DNA from: Actinopolymorpha cephalotaxi
GTDB lineage: Bacteria > Actinomycetota > Actinomycetes > Propionibacteriales > Actinopolymorphaceae
DNA: 64,000 nt
Direction: 5' to 3'
NCBI RefSeq assembly: GCF_013408535.1
Contig: NZ_JACBZA010000001.1
Span: forward strand, 6,222,850-6,286,849
In this document: one piece after another, positions 7,168-16,542 of the stretch
Position numbering within the stretch: position 1 is the first letter of the stretch
Layout: each line of letters begins with the position of its first letter
Position numbers and translations under genes: made by a program
The notes under the pieces: model-generated
What the model was told of the DNA's origin: nothing
Seen by the model: only the letters and a program-made list of their open reading frames with translations
Database searches by the model: none

Positions 7168-9243
7168 ATGCGAACCCGACCCTGGCACCGGTTGCTGATC
7201 GTAGGACTGGCCCTGGTGGCCGGTCTGTCGGTGACGGCCGCCGTCACACCGACCACGCCGCAGTGGTGGAACCGCGGCACGATTCCGCTCTACTCGACGA
7301 CGGCGGCGGGCGGCGAGACCGCCCGGATGCCGGATGGCACCGTGCGCACGTACCTCGCCTTCAGCGGCAAGCCTGCCTACCTCGCCGAGATCGACACGTT
7401 GACCTCGAAGGTCATGAGAATGCTGCGCCTCTACGTCCCCGGAACGCCGTCCGGCGAGGTCCCCGCCGACGCCGGCGCCCAGGGCGCGTGGGGTGTGTCC
7501 ATCGACAAGCGCGGCACGGTGTACGTCAGCACGTACGGCTTCGGCCACGTGTATCGACTTCCCTGGAAGGCGGATGCAGTCGAGGACCTCGGCCGTCCGT
7601 CACCCCGGACGAGCTTCACCTGGGAGGGTGACACCGACGAGCGCGGCGTCTTCTACTTCGGCACGACCGAGGGCTTCGGCCCCGCTCCGCTGCCAGGCGG
7701 CCGGCTGTTCTCCTGGGATCCGGCCACCCGGAAGTACCGCGACTACGGCGACTGGGGCTCGAAGTACTTGTACGTAAGGTCGGTCGAAGCGCACGGCGGC
7801 AAGATCTACGCCGGCCTCGGGCAGACGACCGCGCTCTTCCAGGTGGACCCCAGGACCGGCAAGCGGGTCGAGATCCCGCCGCCGCCGGGGATGCCGACGG
7901 ACAAGTACACGTACCAGATGGAGGACGAGGCCGGCTACCTGTACCTGCTGTTCGCCGGCGGGACGACCGCACAGGTCGGCTGGGTGCTCGACCTGAAGAC
8001 GCTGAAGTGGAAGTACGAGATCCCCGGTTACATGGGACAGACGATCTCCCAGGCTGACGATCAGGGACGGGTGTACCTGCTCGTCGACGGCGAGCTGACC
8101 CTGTTCGACCCGCGGAGCGGGACGATGACGAAGACGGGCTTCAAGGGCGGGCCCGAGCAGGCCGACAAGGGCGGCCTCGGCGCCGGCAAGGGGGTCGCGC
8201 GGGCGGTCGACAAGCGGGTCGGTCACGAGCTGATCTACGGCGCGACCGGTGGCGGTGACCTGTGGCGCTACGACCCGGCGACGAAGACCGGGACGTTCCA
8301 GTACGCCGAGGGGCTTGTCGGTACCCCGACCGCCCCGCGCTCGTTGGCGAAGGGCCCGGACGGCCGGATCTACGCCGGCGGATACTTCCAGGGCGGCCTG
8401 GTGGCGTACGACCCGGCGACGACGAAGTGGACCGAGTACGTCTTCAAGCATCAGATCGAGGGGATGTCCGCGCACAACGGGAAGATGTACTTCGGCGTGT
8501 ACCCGAATGCCCAGGTGTGGGAGTACGACCCGGCGCTGCCGTTCGGCGACACGAACCCGAAGAAGCTGTTCGAGCTCAAGGACTTCGGTCAGGAGCGACC
8601 CTGGACCGTGGTCAGCGCGGGCAAGTACGTCGCGATCGGCACGTCGCCGAAGAACAGCCAGGACAACGGCGCCGTCACGTTGTACGAGCCCGCGACCGGG
8701 GAGCACCGCACCTGGAACTCCGGCCTGGTCGACGGCGCCAACCAGATTTCGACGCTGACATACCGCGACGGCGTGATCTACGGCGGTTCGCTCGGCTGCT
8801 GCAACCTTTCCGACAACTCCAAGCATCCGGGGCAGGTCTTCGCGATGGACGCCTCGTCGGGCCGGGTGTTGTGGAGGTCGACGCCGCTTCCGGACGAGCA
8901 GGGCGTGAACGGGCTGACGTTCGACGGGCAGGGCCGGCTGTTCGGGATGACGTACGGGACGGTGTTCGAGATCTCGCCTATCGACGGTGCGTTGGTCCGA
9001 TCGGTGAAGGAGTTCGACTACGACTGGTCCGTGGTGACGAACTTCCAGCCGCGGGCAGTGAACATGGAGTACGACCCGGGCGACGGCGCGATTTACGCGA
9101 CCAACGGACGCACCCGGAGAATCGATCCGGACACACTGGTCGACGTCGGACCGAACTACGCGACGAGCTTCGCCGCGATCTCACCGGGACCGAACAAGTT
9201 CTACGTGCAGAACGGCCTACTCCTCGAGGTCAAGTGGTACTGA
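7168..9243 (+). CDS. Secreted beta-propeller protein
   Basis: 691 residues. The ATG at 7168 is chosen because GGTGGAGGG lies 7 to 14 bases upstream; the GTG at 7153 is part of that site. A signal peptide (RLLIVGLALVAGLSVTAAVTP) is followed by repeated blade motifs such as LFSWDPATRKYRDYG, LWRYDPATKTGTFQY, LVAYDPATTKWTEYV and VTLYEPATGEHRTWN. These YDPxT repeats are typical of SMP-30/PQQ-like propellers that line a sugar- or polymer-binding cavity outside the cell. A cysteine pair occurs in GGSLGCCNLS. No catalytic motif is clear, so binding or lyase activity on a polysaccharide is only a guess. Confidence 0.8.
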   Translation: MRTRPWHRLLIVGLALVAGLSVTAAVTPTTPQWWNRGTIPLYSTTAAGGETARMPDGTVRTYLAFSGKPAYLAEIDTLTSKVMRMLRLYVPGTPSGEVPADAGAQGAWGVSIDKRGTVYVSTYGFGHVYRLPWKADAVEDLGRPSPRTSFTWEGDTDERGVFYFGTTEGFGPAPLPGGRLFSWDPATRKYRDYGDWGSKYLYVRSVEAHGGKIYAGLGQTTALFQVDPRTGKRVEIPPPPGMPTDKYTYQMEDEAGYLYLLFAGGTTAQVGWVLDLKTLKWKYEIPGYMGQTISQADDQGRVYLLVDGELTLFDPRSGTMTKTGFKGGPEQADKGGLGAGKGVARAVDKRVGHELIYGATGGGDLWRYDPATKTGTFQYAEGLVGTPTAPRSLAKGPDGRIYAGGYFQGGLVAYDPATTKWTEYVFKHQIEGMSAHNGKMYFGVYPNAQVWEYDPALPFGDTNPKKLFELKDFGQERPWTVVSAGKYVAIGTSPKNSQDNGAVTLYEPATGEHRTWNSGLVDGANQISTLTYRDGVIYGGSLGCCNLSDNSKHPGQVFAMDASSGRVLWRSTPLPDEQGVNGLTFDGQGRLFGMTYGTVFEISPIDGALVRSVKEFDYDWSVVTNFQPRAVNMEYDPGDGAIYATNGRTRRIDPDTLVDVGPNYATSFAAISPGPNKFYVQNGLLLEVKWY

Positions 9244-9342
9244 GCTCACAGCGACAGCAACAGGACGCAGCCGACCGGCAAGGAGCCAACGGAGCACTAG
9301 CGTGGGGACACGAGCGGTCTTCGCTGCTGAGGGACGTTTTCT

Positions 9343-11724
9343 TCACTTGAGGTAGGTGAGTCCGTCGGTGGTGATGGCGGGTCGGCCGCTTGTGCCGACG
9401 ACGACGATTTTGATCTTGTGGGTGGCGCTGGTGGTCCAGGTCTTGGTCCAGATGGCGTTGCGGTACGTGGTGGCCTTTGAGTAGAGGTCGACGGTGGTGG
9501 TCTTGATGCCGTCGACGTAGACGTAGGCCTGCCCGGAGCCGGTGGCGCGGGAGACGATCCAGGCGGCGGATCGGCCGGTGAAGGTCCAGGTGAGGCTGGA
9601 ACCCTTGGTGGAACTGGTGTAGGAGGTGCCGCCGAGGTAGTTGGTGGACGTCTTGCTGGTCCACGTTCCTGTCCTGGTTGCGGCGGTCTGCTGCAGGATC
9701 ACCGGTGTGCGGGTGACGGAGGCGGTGGTGGTGTTGCCGGCGTAGTCGTTCGCTTTCATCGTCCAGGTGGTGGCGCCCCCGGACTTGGCGGTGAAGTTCC
9801 AGCCGGTGGTGGCCGGCGCGAAGGTGGCGGTGCTGGGTGCGGTGAGTTGGACGTTCTTGAGCACGGCGTTGTCGGTGGCTTTCCAGGCCAGTTTGACCGG
9901 TACGGCGGTGGTGTTGACGGTGCCGGTACGCAGCGACAGCGCTGGTTTGGTGGTGAACGTCGGCGTCGTGGTGTCACCGACGACCGTCACGGCGGTCGTC
10001 GTCGCTGTCTTGTTGGACTGGTGGACGGCCCGCACCTGCAATTGATGGCGTCCGGCCGGCACGGTGGTGGAGGCGGAGGTGGCGGCACCCGCGGCGGTGG
10101 CCTTGACCGCGCCGTCGAGGAGTAGCTCGTACCGCTTGATCAGGCTGACGGGGGTGGTGGCGGTCCAGTGGGCTGTGATGGCGCCCTTGGTGTAGTAGGT
10201 CGTCCCTGACGTGCCGGTGCCGCTGATCGAGGTGACCTTGAGACCTTGGACCGGGCCGGATGCCCAGCTGCGGATGGTGGCCAGTTCGGCGTACAGGTTG
10301 CTGCCGGGGCATTCGGTGTTGTTCACGTCGCGGTGGCCGACGATGCGGGGGAAGGTGTAGCTGCTGCCGTTGGTGAAGTAGCGGCTGTAGTAGCTGTGCA
10401 GGTTCGTGTCGCCGGCGACCATGGTGGTGGTGCCGGCCGGGTCGGCGCCGTACTGGCCGAGTTTCCACGCCGCGAGCCGGGCGATCGAGGTCACCATCGA
10501 GGTGGTGGGTGCGACGTCGTTGTAGTTGCCGAGGGTGGCGATGCCGGCGGTCTGGCTGTTCCAGCCCCGGGCATGCGCGCCGTAGACCGGCCGGTCCACT
10601 CCGCCCTTGCGGCCTTCGAAGATGGTCCCGCACTTGTCGATGAGGAAGTTGTAGCCGATGTCGCGGTAGCCGCGGCCTTCGACGTCGTAGCTGTAGATGC
10701 CGCGGACGATCGCTGCCGATTGTGAACAGGTGTAGCTGTTGGTGCCGGCGGTGTGGTGCACCACGACAGCGTTGATCTCGCCGGGCAGGTAGACCGGATC
10801 GTCCGGGCTGAGCGTCTCATCGGCGTTCCAACCGGCCCGGCTGGTGATCGGCGGCTGCGGCACCGTCGACGGCGGCGCCGGCGGGACGGTCGCCGTTGGT
10901 GTCGGGGTCGGCGTTGGTGTAGGGGTCGGTGAGGCGGTGGGGGTCGGTGTGCTGGTCGGGGTGTTGGTCGGCTCGCTGGTAGCGGTGGGTGTCGGGGACG
11001 GTGTTGGGGTGGGCTCTGGTGCCGGTGTGCTGGTGGGGGTCGGTGTGCTGGTCGGGTCGGGGCTGGGCGAGGTGCTGATGGTCGGTGCCGGGGTGTCGGA
11101 TGGGGTGGGTGAATCTGTCGGGGTGGGATCGGCCAGCACGTACGCGGCCGGCTTCACTCCGGGGTTGCGAGGGGTGCTGGGGCCAACCATGTCCAGTCGC
11201 AGCCCGTGCGGCATCCGCGCTGTCGCCGACCGGCCGGTGGTGGCGGCAGAGTTCGGAACAGCCCGCACCTGCACACCGTCGGAGGGTCCGACCCAGATCG
11301 GGTCGGTACCGCCGCGCACATGGCGACCGACATCGCCGGAGCCGGCGTCGGTGTCAGCGTCGTCGGCGTTCAGCGTCTGCCAGGTCGACCAGGCCCCGGT
11401 CGAGATGCCACGGGTGCGCACCTGGATGGTGCCGCGTACTGCCGCGTCCTGATCCGCCCAGGTGACGCCGAGCATGCTGAACGGTTCGGTACGTCGCTGG
11501 GGCACCACCGCTGTTCCGCGGGTCGACGACGTCAACGCCACGGATCGCACCTGGGCCGCGATCGGCGCGTGTGACGTCTCGACGAGCTGCGGCGTCTGAC
11601 CGAGCAGCTGAGGTTGCCAACCACCGTGTCCCGCCAGTACCAGTGCCCCCACCAGTACCAGCACCCCCGTCAGGCCTGTCCCCGCCATCCAGGCGGATCC
11701 CCACCACACCCGACGCGATCTCAA
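9343..11724 (-). CDS. Secreted peptidoglycan amidase (PGRP family) with Pro/Thr linker
   Basis: About 793 residues. Start is uncertain: the TTG at 11724 has AGGA six bases upstream and leads straight into the membrane signal (WMAGTGLTGVLVLVGALVLAG); ATG at 11787 and GTG at 11748 are longer options. A jelly-roll-like domain (residues about 40 to 190) is followed by an 85-residue Pro/Thr/Ser linker, then an N-acetylmuramoyl-L-alanine amidase domain with zinc ligands in AVVVHHTAGT and GHRDVNNTECPG and the YNFLIDKCGTIFEGR core. The C-terminal 270 residues are Ig-like (KATDNAVLKNVQL, WTMKANDYAGNTT) plus a closing domain of the GTWTSKTSTNYLGG type. It should cut or bind cell wall outside the cell. 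Confidence 0.88.
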   Translation of the reverse strand: MRSRRVWWGSAWMAGTGLTGVLVLVGALVLAGHGGWQPQLLGQTPQLVETSHAPIAAQVRSVALTSSTRGTAVVPQRRTEPFSMLGVTWADQDAAVRGTIQVRTRGISTGAWSTWQTLNADDADTDAGSGDVGRHVRGGTDPIWVGPSDGVQVRAVPNSAATTGRSATARMPHGLRLDMVGPSTPRNPGVKPAAYVLADPTPTDSPTPSDTPAPTISTSPSPDPTSTPTPTSTPAPEPTPTPSPTPTATSEPTNTPTSTPTPTASPTPTPTPTPTPTATVPPAPPSTVPQPPITSRAGWNADETLSPDDPVYLPGEINAVVVHHTAGTNSYTCSQSAAIVRGIYSYDVEGRGYRDIGYNFLIDKCGTIFEGRKGGVDRPVYGAHARGWNSQTAGIATLGNYNDVAPTTSMVTSIARLAAWKLGQYGADPAGTTTMVAGDTNLHSYYSRYFTNGSSYTFPRIVGHRDVNNTECPGSNLYAELATIRSWASGPVQGLKVTSISGTGTSGTTYYTKGAITAHWTATTPVSLIKRYELLLDGAVKATAAGAATSASTTVPAGRHQLQVRAVHQSNKTATTTAVTVVGDTTTPTFTTKPALSLRTGTVNTTAVPVKLAWKATDNAVLKNVQLTAPSTATFAPATTGWNFTAKSGGATTWTMKANDYAGNTTTASVTRTPVILQQTAATRTGTWTSKTSTNYLGGTSYTSSTKGSSLTWTFTGRSAAWIVSRATGSGQAYVYVDGIKTTTVDLYSKATTYRNAIWTKTWTTSATHKIKIVVVGTSGRPAITTDGLTYLK

Positions 11725-11981
11725 GTTGTGTCCTGTCTTCAGTGCCACTCCCGCACCATGCAGACGTGGCAAACGTTGCCGAAGCATGAGCCGGGCTCGG
11801 CAAAGCCGGCAGGGTTCGAGCGAACGTCAGCGGCCGGAGCAGACCGTACTGCAATGCACCAGTTTCGCGCTATATCGCCGTACGGGCCGGTCGGGCTGCC
11901 TGGCAGCGCCCAAGCCGTCGCGACCGACGCCCAGCGGACGGCGGGCCAGCTGCCGCTGTTCGCCAATGGCGGCGGTGACTT

Positions 11982-12203
11982 CTACGTCCCCGACTCTTCG
12001 GTTCTGAGGGACTGGGACTCCTTGTCGCTTGAGGCTGAAGGAGTGGTCGAGTTGTGGTTGGTGCCCTTGGCTCGCGAGGATCGGCGACGATGTGAGCGGG
12101 CTGTCTCGTCGTCGTTCATGGCGGACATGGCTGTTTGCATCGCCTCGCAGAGGCTCTTCTGGGCCTCGTCCAGTTGCCCGAGGACGTGGTCGGGGTCGTT
12201 CAT
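11982..12203 (-). CDS. Small hypothetical protein, 73 aa
   Basis: An ATG at 12203 opens MNDPDHVLGQLDEAQKSLCE, a charged helical protein ending in a Ser/Thr-rich tail. The frame remains open for some 40 codons upstream (…AVVTTYWAKLAY before the Met) without a good start, so this may be the C-terminal remnant of a longer gene. No ribosome site and no known domain. Confidence 0.35.
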   Translation of the reverse strand: MNDPDHVLGQLDEAQKSLCEAMQTAMSAMNDDETARSHRRRSSRAKGTNHNSTTPSASSDKESQSLRTEESGT

Positions 12204-12332
12204 GTACGCGAGCTTGGCCCAGTACGTGGTGACGACTGCCTGAACCCCCCATCCGAATGCCCAGGGATCGCGCCGTAGGCAGGCCCTACCGGCGGCATGT
12301 GGCGTGGTCCGCAGGCTCGGGGGCGGATCAGG

Positions 12333-12689
12333 TCACCACCAGGTCGTGCAGCGACAGGATGTAACCGCATACAGGGCGAGGCAGGCAACAACCGCTGCGG
12401 TCACGATCGACGCCCTCCCGAGGTGCCCATGGCGAACTCGCAAGCCTCGCCGCGCTCGCCGCGAGGTGCGAAGCCATTCAATACAGCCGTAGCCGGCCAG
12501 AACCAGCACCGGAACAACCACCGCGACGGTGAGCGCCGGAGCATCCTTGAGCCCAACGCCCACGAGTGCGACCAGGCCACATGCGGCGAGCATGACCGCC
12601 CCTTCGCCCAGCCCGTCGAGCACCCACTCGCCGGCGACCACGAACCACGCCAACATCCGGGAGTCTCCACCGGGAGCGCGGTGCTTCAT
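12333..12689 (-). CDS. Small three-helix membrane protein
   Basis: 118 residues from the ATG at 12689 (MKHRAPGGDSRMLAWFVVAG). Three hydrophobic segments are evident: about residues 13 to 48 in two passes (WVLDGLGEGAVMLAACGLVALVGVGL) and ALTVAVVVPVLVLAGYGCIEW, with a final VTAAVVACLALYAV near the C-terminus. Basic residues between the last two (RTSRRARRGLRVR) suggest a cytoplasmic loop. No family assigned and no clear Shine-Dalgarno. Confidence 0.45.
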   Translation of the reverse strand: MKHRAPGGDSRMLAWFVVAGEWVLDGLGEGAVMLAACGLVALVGVGLKDAPALTVAVVVPVLVLAGYGCIEWLRTSRRARRGLRVRHGHLGRASIVTAAVVACLALYAVTSCRCTTWW

Positions 12690-12782
12690 AGCTGAGAAGG
12701 TGACACAGGGAAGCGGCCGCCGACAAGCGGCCGCACCACCTTCTCCTCGCAGGTCAGTCTCCGCTAGGGATGTCAACGGCGT

Positions 12783-12971
12783 CTATGGCGTCACTTCGTG
12801 ACCGGCTCCGCCGGCCTGAACCCTTTCGCTGCGGTCTGTGATCTGGCCGGTTGGGACGACGTCGGGTAGCTGTGGCCGATGGCTGGACCTTCGCCGGTGA
12901 AGGAGCATGACTACTCCCAGGACCGCTGCGGCCGATCCGGCGGCAGCCCATGGCAGTGCGTGGGAACGCAT
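12783..12971 (-). CDS. Small single-pass membrane protein, 62 aa
   Basis: ATG at 12971, with AGAGGG about 12 bases upstream, reads MRSHALPWAAAGSAAAVLGV. One membrane helix (residues about 8 to 24) is followed by a basic, Pro-rich tail (LLHRRRSSHRPQLPDVV). Same strand as the neighbours at 12333 and 13231. The 260 bases between it and the next gene hold only weak short frames, for example 13083..13226 (47 aa, starting MRAIALALTGTGERDEAD four bases after the upstream stop). Confidence 0.4.
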   Translation of the reverse strand: MRSHALPWAAAGSAAAVLGVVMLLHRRRSSHRPQLPDVVPTGQITDRSERVQAGGAGHEVTP

Positions 12972-13230
12972 CGTGTCGTTGGCCCTCTCGCACGCGGTGA
13001 CGCCCGGCTCCTGGTGAGGTTCAGCCCTGGGGGTCAGAGCGGACCAGCGCGATCATCGCGGCCACTGCCCGCCGGGTGCCGTTCACGTTCTCAACCTCGC
13101 CACGTTTCCCACCGACCGGACCACATGCACCGACCATGCCGGTCGGCGAGTGACGGTGATCGTATCCCGCAGATCTGCTTCGTCGCGTTCGCCCGTGCCG
13201 GTAAGGGCCAAGGCGATGGCCCTCATCGCA

Positions 13231-14244
13231 TCAGCTCGCTGTCCTTCGTACGAATCCTTCGAGCGAGGCGGTGAGCTCGTCGCGGTTCTCCCGGTAGCGA
13301 AGGCAGTACTCGGTGGGGTGCCAACCCGACTGCTGCCACGCGCTTGGTTGCTTGATCGGGAAGCAGGCGTCGTCACGGCTACCGTCGACGAGCCCGGAGA
13401 ACCACTCGTGCGTCACCATCGGTTCGTAGAAGGTGACGTCTCGGTTCCATACGCCGTAGATGAACGTGTGGGTGAACCGCTGGCCGTGGAATTCCGGTCC
13501 TGTCCTGTCGATGAGGTGGTTGCCCATGGCGGGGGCCACCGCGTCGAGATCCTCGAAGTCGGTCGGGAAGTACTTCGGCGCGGGGAGGTTCTTTCCGAGC
13601 TGGTAGTCGTCGCAGTTCACCAGCTCACCGCACGGTCCCGTCCTGATCTTCAGCCGCTCGGACTCGGCGTTCAGGTAGAAGTGGATGTCGAAATGCGGCA
13701 GGTCGTAGACGAGCGGTGGTCCGTGCCCGTGCGGATTCCAGTTCACCAGCAGGTAGGTGAGCGGACTGTCGACCGTGTTCCTGAAGCTCGTGCTGAGACT
13801 CAGCGCGTTCTCGTACCCGTTCGAGCACTCCGTCATCGGGTCGACGCTGCCGTTGCCGTCCTTGTCGTAGCACCACTTGCCGTCGGTCGGCGGGTCCTCG
13901 GGGAGGCCTTGCAGCGTACGCGCGGGGAACACCAGCCCAACCGCCGTGGGTATGCCGTGTTCGGCTTGCGAGTACGCCGTGAGCCGGCCGTTGCCGAGTG
14001 GCGCAGACTCGCCGTACGACGCACACGGGCCGAGGTAGGACGCCGTCGTCTCGACCAGCTGATCGGCGAGCGGTGCGGACACGTGAACAGTCGCCTCGAG
14101 ATGCGGACGCGTCAATGGTGCGAAGCACAGGGCGACGAGCTGGTGTGTGCCCGAGGCGGCAGCAGTGGGCGCCCCCGCCCCCACCGCCACCGCGCAGAGC
14201 GTGAGCGCAGCCGCAAGTACGGCCGCTGGTTTCCGCAACTTCAT
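13231..14244 (-). CDS. Secreted protein with TTHB210-like (DUF5602-type) domain
   Basis: 337 residues from the ATG at 14244, which has GGAGGAG eight bases upstream. A signal peptide (AAVLAAALTLCAVAVGAGA, then AAASGTHQ) leads to a mature protein with six or more cysteines and the motif LPHFDIHFYL near the middle, characteristic of the TTHB210-like family of extracytoplasmic proteins of unknown function. A later GNHLIDRTGPEFHGQRFTHTFIYG block carries further conserved His residues, consistent with metal binding. No enzyme activity is established for the family. Confidence 0.75.
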   Translation of the reverse strand: MKLRKPAAVLAAALTLCAVAVGAGAPTAAASGTHQLVALCFAPLTRPHLEATVHVSAPLADQLVETTASYLGPCASYGESAPLGNGRLTAYSQAEHGIPTAVGLVFPARTLQGLPEDPPTDGKWCYDKDGNGSVDPMTECSNGYENALSLSTSFRNTVDSPLTYLLVNWNPHGHGPPLVYDLPHFDIHFYLNAESERLKIRTGPCGELVNCDDYQLGKNLPAPKYFPTDFEDLDAVAPAMGNHLIDRTGPEFHGQRFTHTFIYGVWNRDVTFYEPMVTHEWFSGLVDGSRDDACFPIKQPSAWQQSGWHPTEYCLRYRENRDELTASLEGFVRRTAS

Positions 14245-14492
14245 GTCAGCTCCTCCTGCCAACGAATCGCGGTTGGCCGCATCGCCGGACGTCGATCGAC
14301 CCGAGCCCAGTCTCGGTGTCCCGGCGCGGCGCCGGCAGTCGATTCGGCCTCAATCGAAATGAGGCCCCACGGGGTGCCCCGCGTGGTGGGGGAATTACGG
14401 CGCGTGGTCTCGACGTATCCCTCCCGCCCAGTGAGTCGTCGTTGATGCAGGAGCCGGACCGGCGGCCGCGTCACTGGTGTTACCTTGCGCCG

Positions 14493-16100
14493 GTGACAGA
14501 CCTGGAGTGGTTCCTCACCGCTGACGAGCGGGGCAACCACGCCACCGAACTCGACCGGCGCCGCGGCGATGGGGCGCCGGCATGGTCCGACGGGAACACG
14601 GTCACACCGCTGGTGCACGGCGCGACCTACTTCGCCCGGCTCGTCGAGGTCGTCACAGCCACCGAGGCCGGCGACGTCATCATGTTCACCGACTGGCGCG
14701 GCGACCCCGACCAGCGTCTGGACGAGCAGGGCGCCGAGGTGGCGCGCGTGCTCTGTGAAGCCGCCGGCCGCGGTGTGATCGTCAAGGGCCTCGTCTGGCG
14801 TTCGCACTGGGACCGGTTGGCGTTCAGTGCGGCGGAGAACCGGTATCTGGGCGAGGACATCAACGCCGCGGGCGGTGAATGCATCCGCGACATGCGGGTG
14901 CGTCCGGGCGGCTCTCACCATCAGAAGTTCGTCGTCGTCCGGCACGTCCGGCACCCCGAGCGGGACGTCGCGTTCGCCGGCGGTATCGACCTGTGCCACA
15001 GCCGGCGCGACACCATCGAGCACGAAGGCGATCCGCAGCGGCAGCCGATGAGCGCTGTCTACGGCCCCCGTCCACCGTGGCACGACCTGCAGTTGGAGAT
15101 CCACGGGCCGGCGGTGGGGGATCTCGAGTTCAGTTTTCGGGAACGCTGGAACGACTCCACACCGGTCAGCCTCAACCCCGCCTACCGGGTGGCCGACGTA
15201 CTGCGGCGCGACGACGATGACGACCCGTCCACCCTTCCCGCGCAGCCGTCCGACCCGTCACCGGCGGGCACCCACCTGGTGCAGGTGCTGCGCACCTATC
15301 CGGCGCGGCGCCCCCGCTACCCGTTCGCTCCGGACGGGGAACGCAGCGTCGCCCGCGGCTACCGGAAGGTCCTCGCCCGCGCGCACAGGCTCATCTACGT
15401 CGAAGACCAGTACCTGTGGTCGGATGACGTTGCCTCCTGCTTCGCCGACGCCCTCGCCGCCAACCCCGAGTTGTTGCTTGTCGCGGTGATCCCCCACTAC
15501 CCCGACCAGGACGGCAGGCTGAGCCTCCCGATGAACCTGGTCGGACGTCAGCAGGCGCTCGACCTGATCAACGCGGCCGCTCCCGGGCGCGTCGGGGTGT
15601 ACGGGATCGAGAACCACCACGGCAACCCCGTGTACGTCCACGCCAAGGTGTGCGTCGTCGACGACGTGTGGGCCTCGGTCGGCTCCGACAACTTCAACCG
15701 CCGCTCCTGGACGCACGACTCCGAGCTGTCCTGCGCGGTGATCGACCGGGTCCGCGACGACCGTGAACCGCGCGTCGTGGATCGTTACGGTGACGGCGCC
15801 CGCGCCTTCGCCCGTGATCTTCGCCTGGAACTCGCCCGCGAACACCTCGACCGCGACCCCGGTGACGATGCCGACCTGATCGATCCCAAGTCGTTGTTCG
15901 CCGCCTTCACCGACTCGGCGCAGCGGCTGCAGCGCTGGCACGACGGCGAACGCTCCGGCTCGCGGCCACCCGGCCGGCTGCGGCCCTACCAGCTGCCGCG
16001 GCTTTCCCCCGCGACCATGAGGTGGGCCGGCCTGGCGTACCGCACCGTCGCCGACCCCGATGGCCGCCCGTGGCGCCTGCGCCGGGCACACAGGTACTGA
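14493..16100 (+). CDS. Phospholipase D-family protein
   Basis: About 535 residues from the GTG at 14493; a TTACCTTGC element just upstream suggests leaderless start, while ATG 14445 or 14316 would lengthen it. Two HKD-type motifs are present: HHQKFVVVRH (first half) and HAKVCVVDD (second half, with SVGSDNFNRRSW behind it). The second fits HxKx4D exactly; in the first the Asp position is Arg, as in a known actinobacterial subgroup. GGIDLCHSRRD follows the first motif as in eukaryote-type PLDs. The fold hydrolyses or transfers phosphodiesters, probably phospholipids, through a His-linked intermediate. No signal peptide is obvious, so it may act in the cytoplasm. Confidence 0.85.
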   Translation: MTDLEWFLTADERGNHATELDRRRGDGAPAWSDGNTVTPLVHGATYFARLVEVVTATEAGDVIMFTDWRGDPDQRLDEQGAEVARVLCEAAGRGVIVKGLVWRSHWDRLAFSAAENRYLGEDINAAGGECIRDMRVRPGGSHHQKFVVVRHVRHPERDVAFAGGIDLCHSRRDTIEHEGDPQRQPMSAVYGPRPPWHDLQLEIHGPAVGDLEFSFRERWNDSTPVSLNPAYRVADVLRRDDDDDPSTLPAQPSDPSPAGTHLVQVLRTYPARRPRYPFAPDGERSVARGYRKVLARAHRLIYVEDQYLWSDDVASCFADALAANPELLLVAVIPHYPDQDGRLSLPMNLVGRQQALDLINAAAPGRVGVYGIENHHGNPVYVHAKVCVVDDVWASVGSDNFNRRSWTHDSELSCAVIDRVRDDREPRVVDRYGDGARAFARDLRLELAREHLDRDPGDDADLIDPKSLFAAFTDSAQRLQRWHDGERSGSRPPGRLRPYQLPRLSPATMRWAGLAYRTVADPDGRPWRLRRAHRY

Positions 16101-16149
16101 CCGCCGCCGGTCGGCCGATCGTCAGCTCGCGGTCCTGCTTTCAGGGCCC

Positions 16150-16194
16150 TTGACATCCTCGTCCCCGCCGTCATACTTAGGCGCATGGCTAAGT
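16150..16194 (+). promoter_or_regulatory. Promoter and inverted repeat of the ArsR-family gene
   Basis: TTGACA (16150..16155), an 18-base spacer and TACTTA (16174..16179) form a strong promoter ending five bases before the ATG at 16185, so the transcript is probably leaderless. ACTTAG (16175..16180) and CTAAGT (16189..16194) are a perfect inverted repeat that overlaps the -10 box and the start codon, an ideal place for the ArsR-type product to repress its own gene. Confidence 0.65.
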
Positions 16195-16541
16195 GTTCGG
16201 ACGGGAACGACGGTGACGCCGAGCTCGACCGGATGTTCCGCGCACTGGCGGACGGCACCCGCCGGGCGATGGTCGCCCGGCTGGCCAACGGGCCGGCCTC
16301 GGTGAGCCAGCTCGCCGAACCGTTCGGCATGGCGCTGCCCACCGTCGTCCAGCACCTCCGGGTGCTCGAGGAGGCGCGGATCGTGTCGTCGGAGAAGGTC
16401 GGCCGGGTGCGTACGTACCAACTCGTCCCCGACGCGCTGGTCCCGGCCAACGCCTGGATCGTGGCCCACCGCCGCCCGCAGGAACGCAAGCTCGACCGCC
16501 TGGGCGACTACCTCACAAACCAGCACACACAGGAGGACTGA
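16185..16541 (+). CDS. ArsR-family winged-helix regulator
   Basis: 118 residues. DRMFRALADGTRRAMVARLANGPASVSQLAEPFGMALPTVVQHLRVLEEARIV is a full ArsR/SmtB winged helix. It lacks the metal-binding cysteines of classic metal sensors (only one Cys, near the N-terminus), which fits the subgroup that pairs with SRPBCC/AHSA1 proteins. The stop is followed at once by the SRPBCC gene with its own AGGAGG site, so the two are one operon. Confidence 0.9.
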   Translation: MAKCSDGNDGDAELDRMFRALADGTRRAMVARLANGPASVSQLAEPFGMALPTVVQHLRVLEEARIVSSEKVGRVRTYQLVPDALVPANAWIVAHRRPQERKLDRLGDYLTNQHTQED

Positions 16542-16542
16542 C

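Noticed and set aside
10840-11110. Dense short repeats that resemble a CRISPR or satellite array
   Set aside because: They encode the Pro/Thr/Ser linker of the PGRP amidase in an open frame; units vary and have no spacer structure.
13083-13226. 47-codon ORF following the TTHB210-like gene
   Set aside because: It begins four bases after a stop but has no ribosome site and no recognised similarity; noted only in the neighbouring entry.
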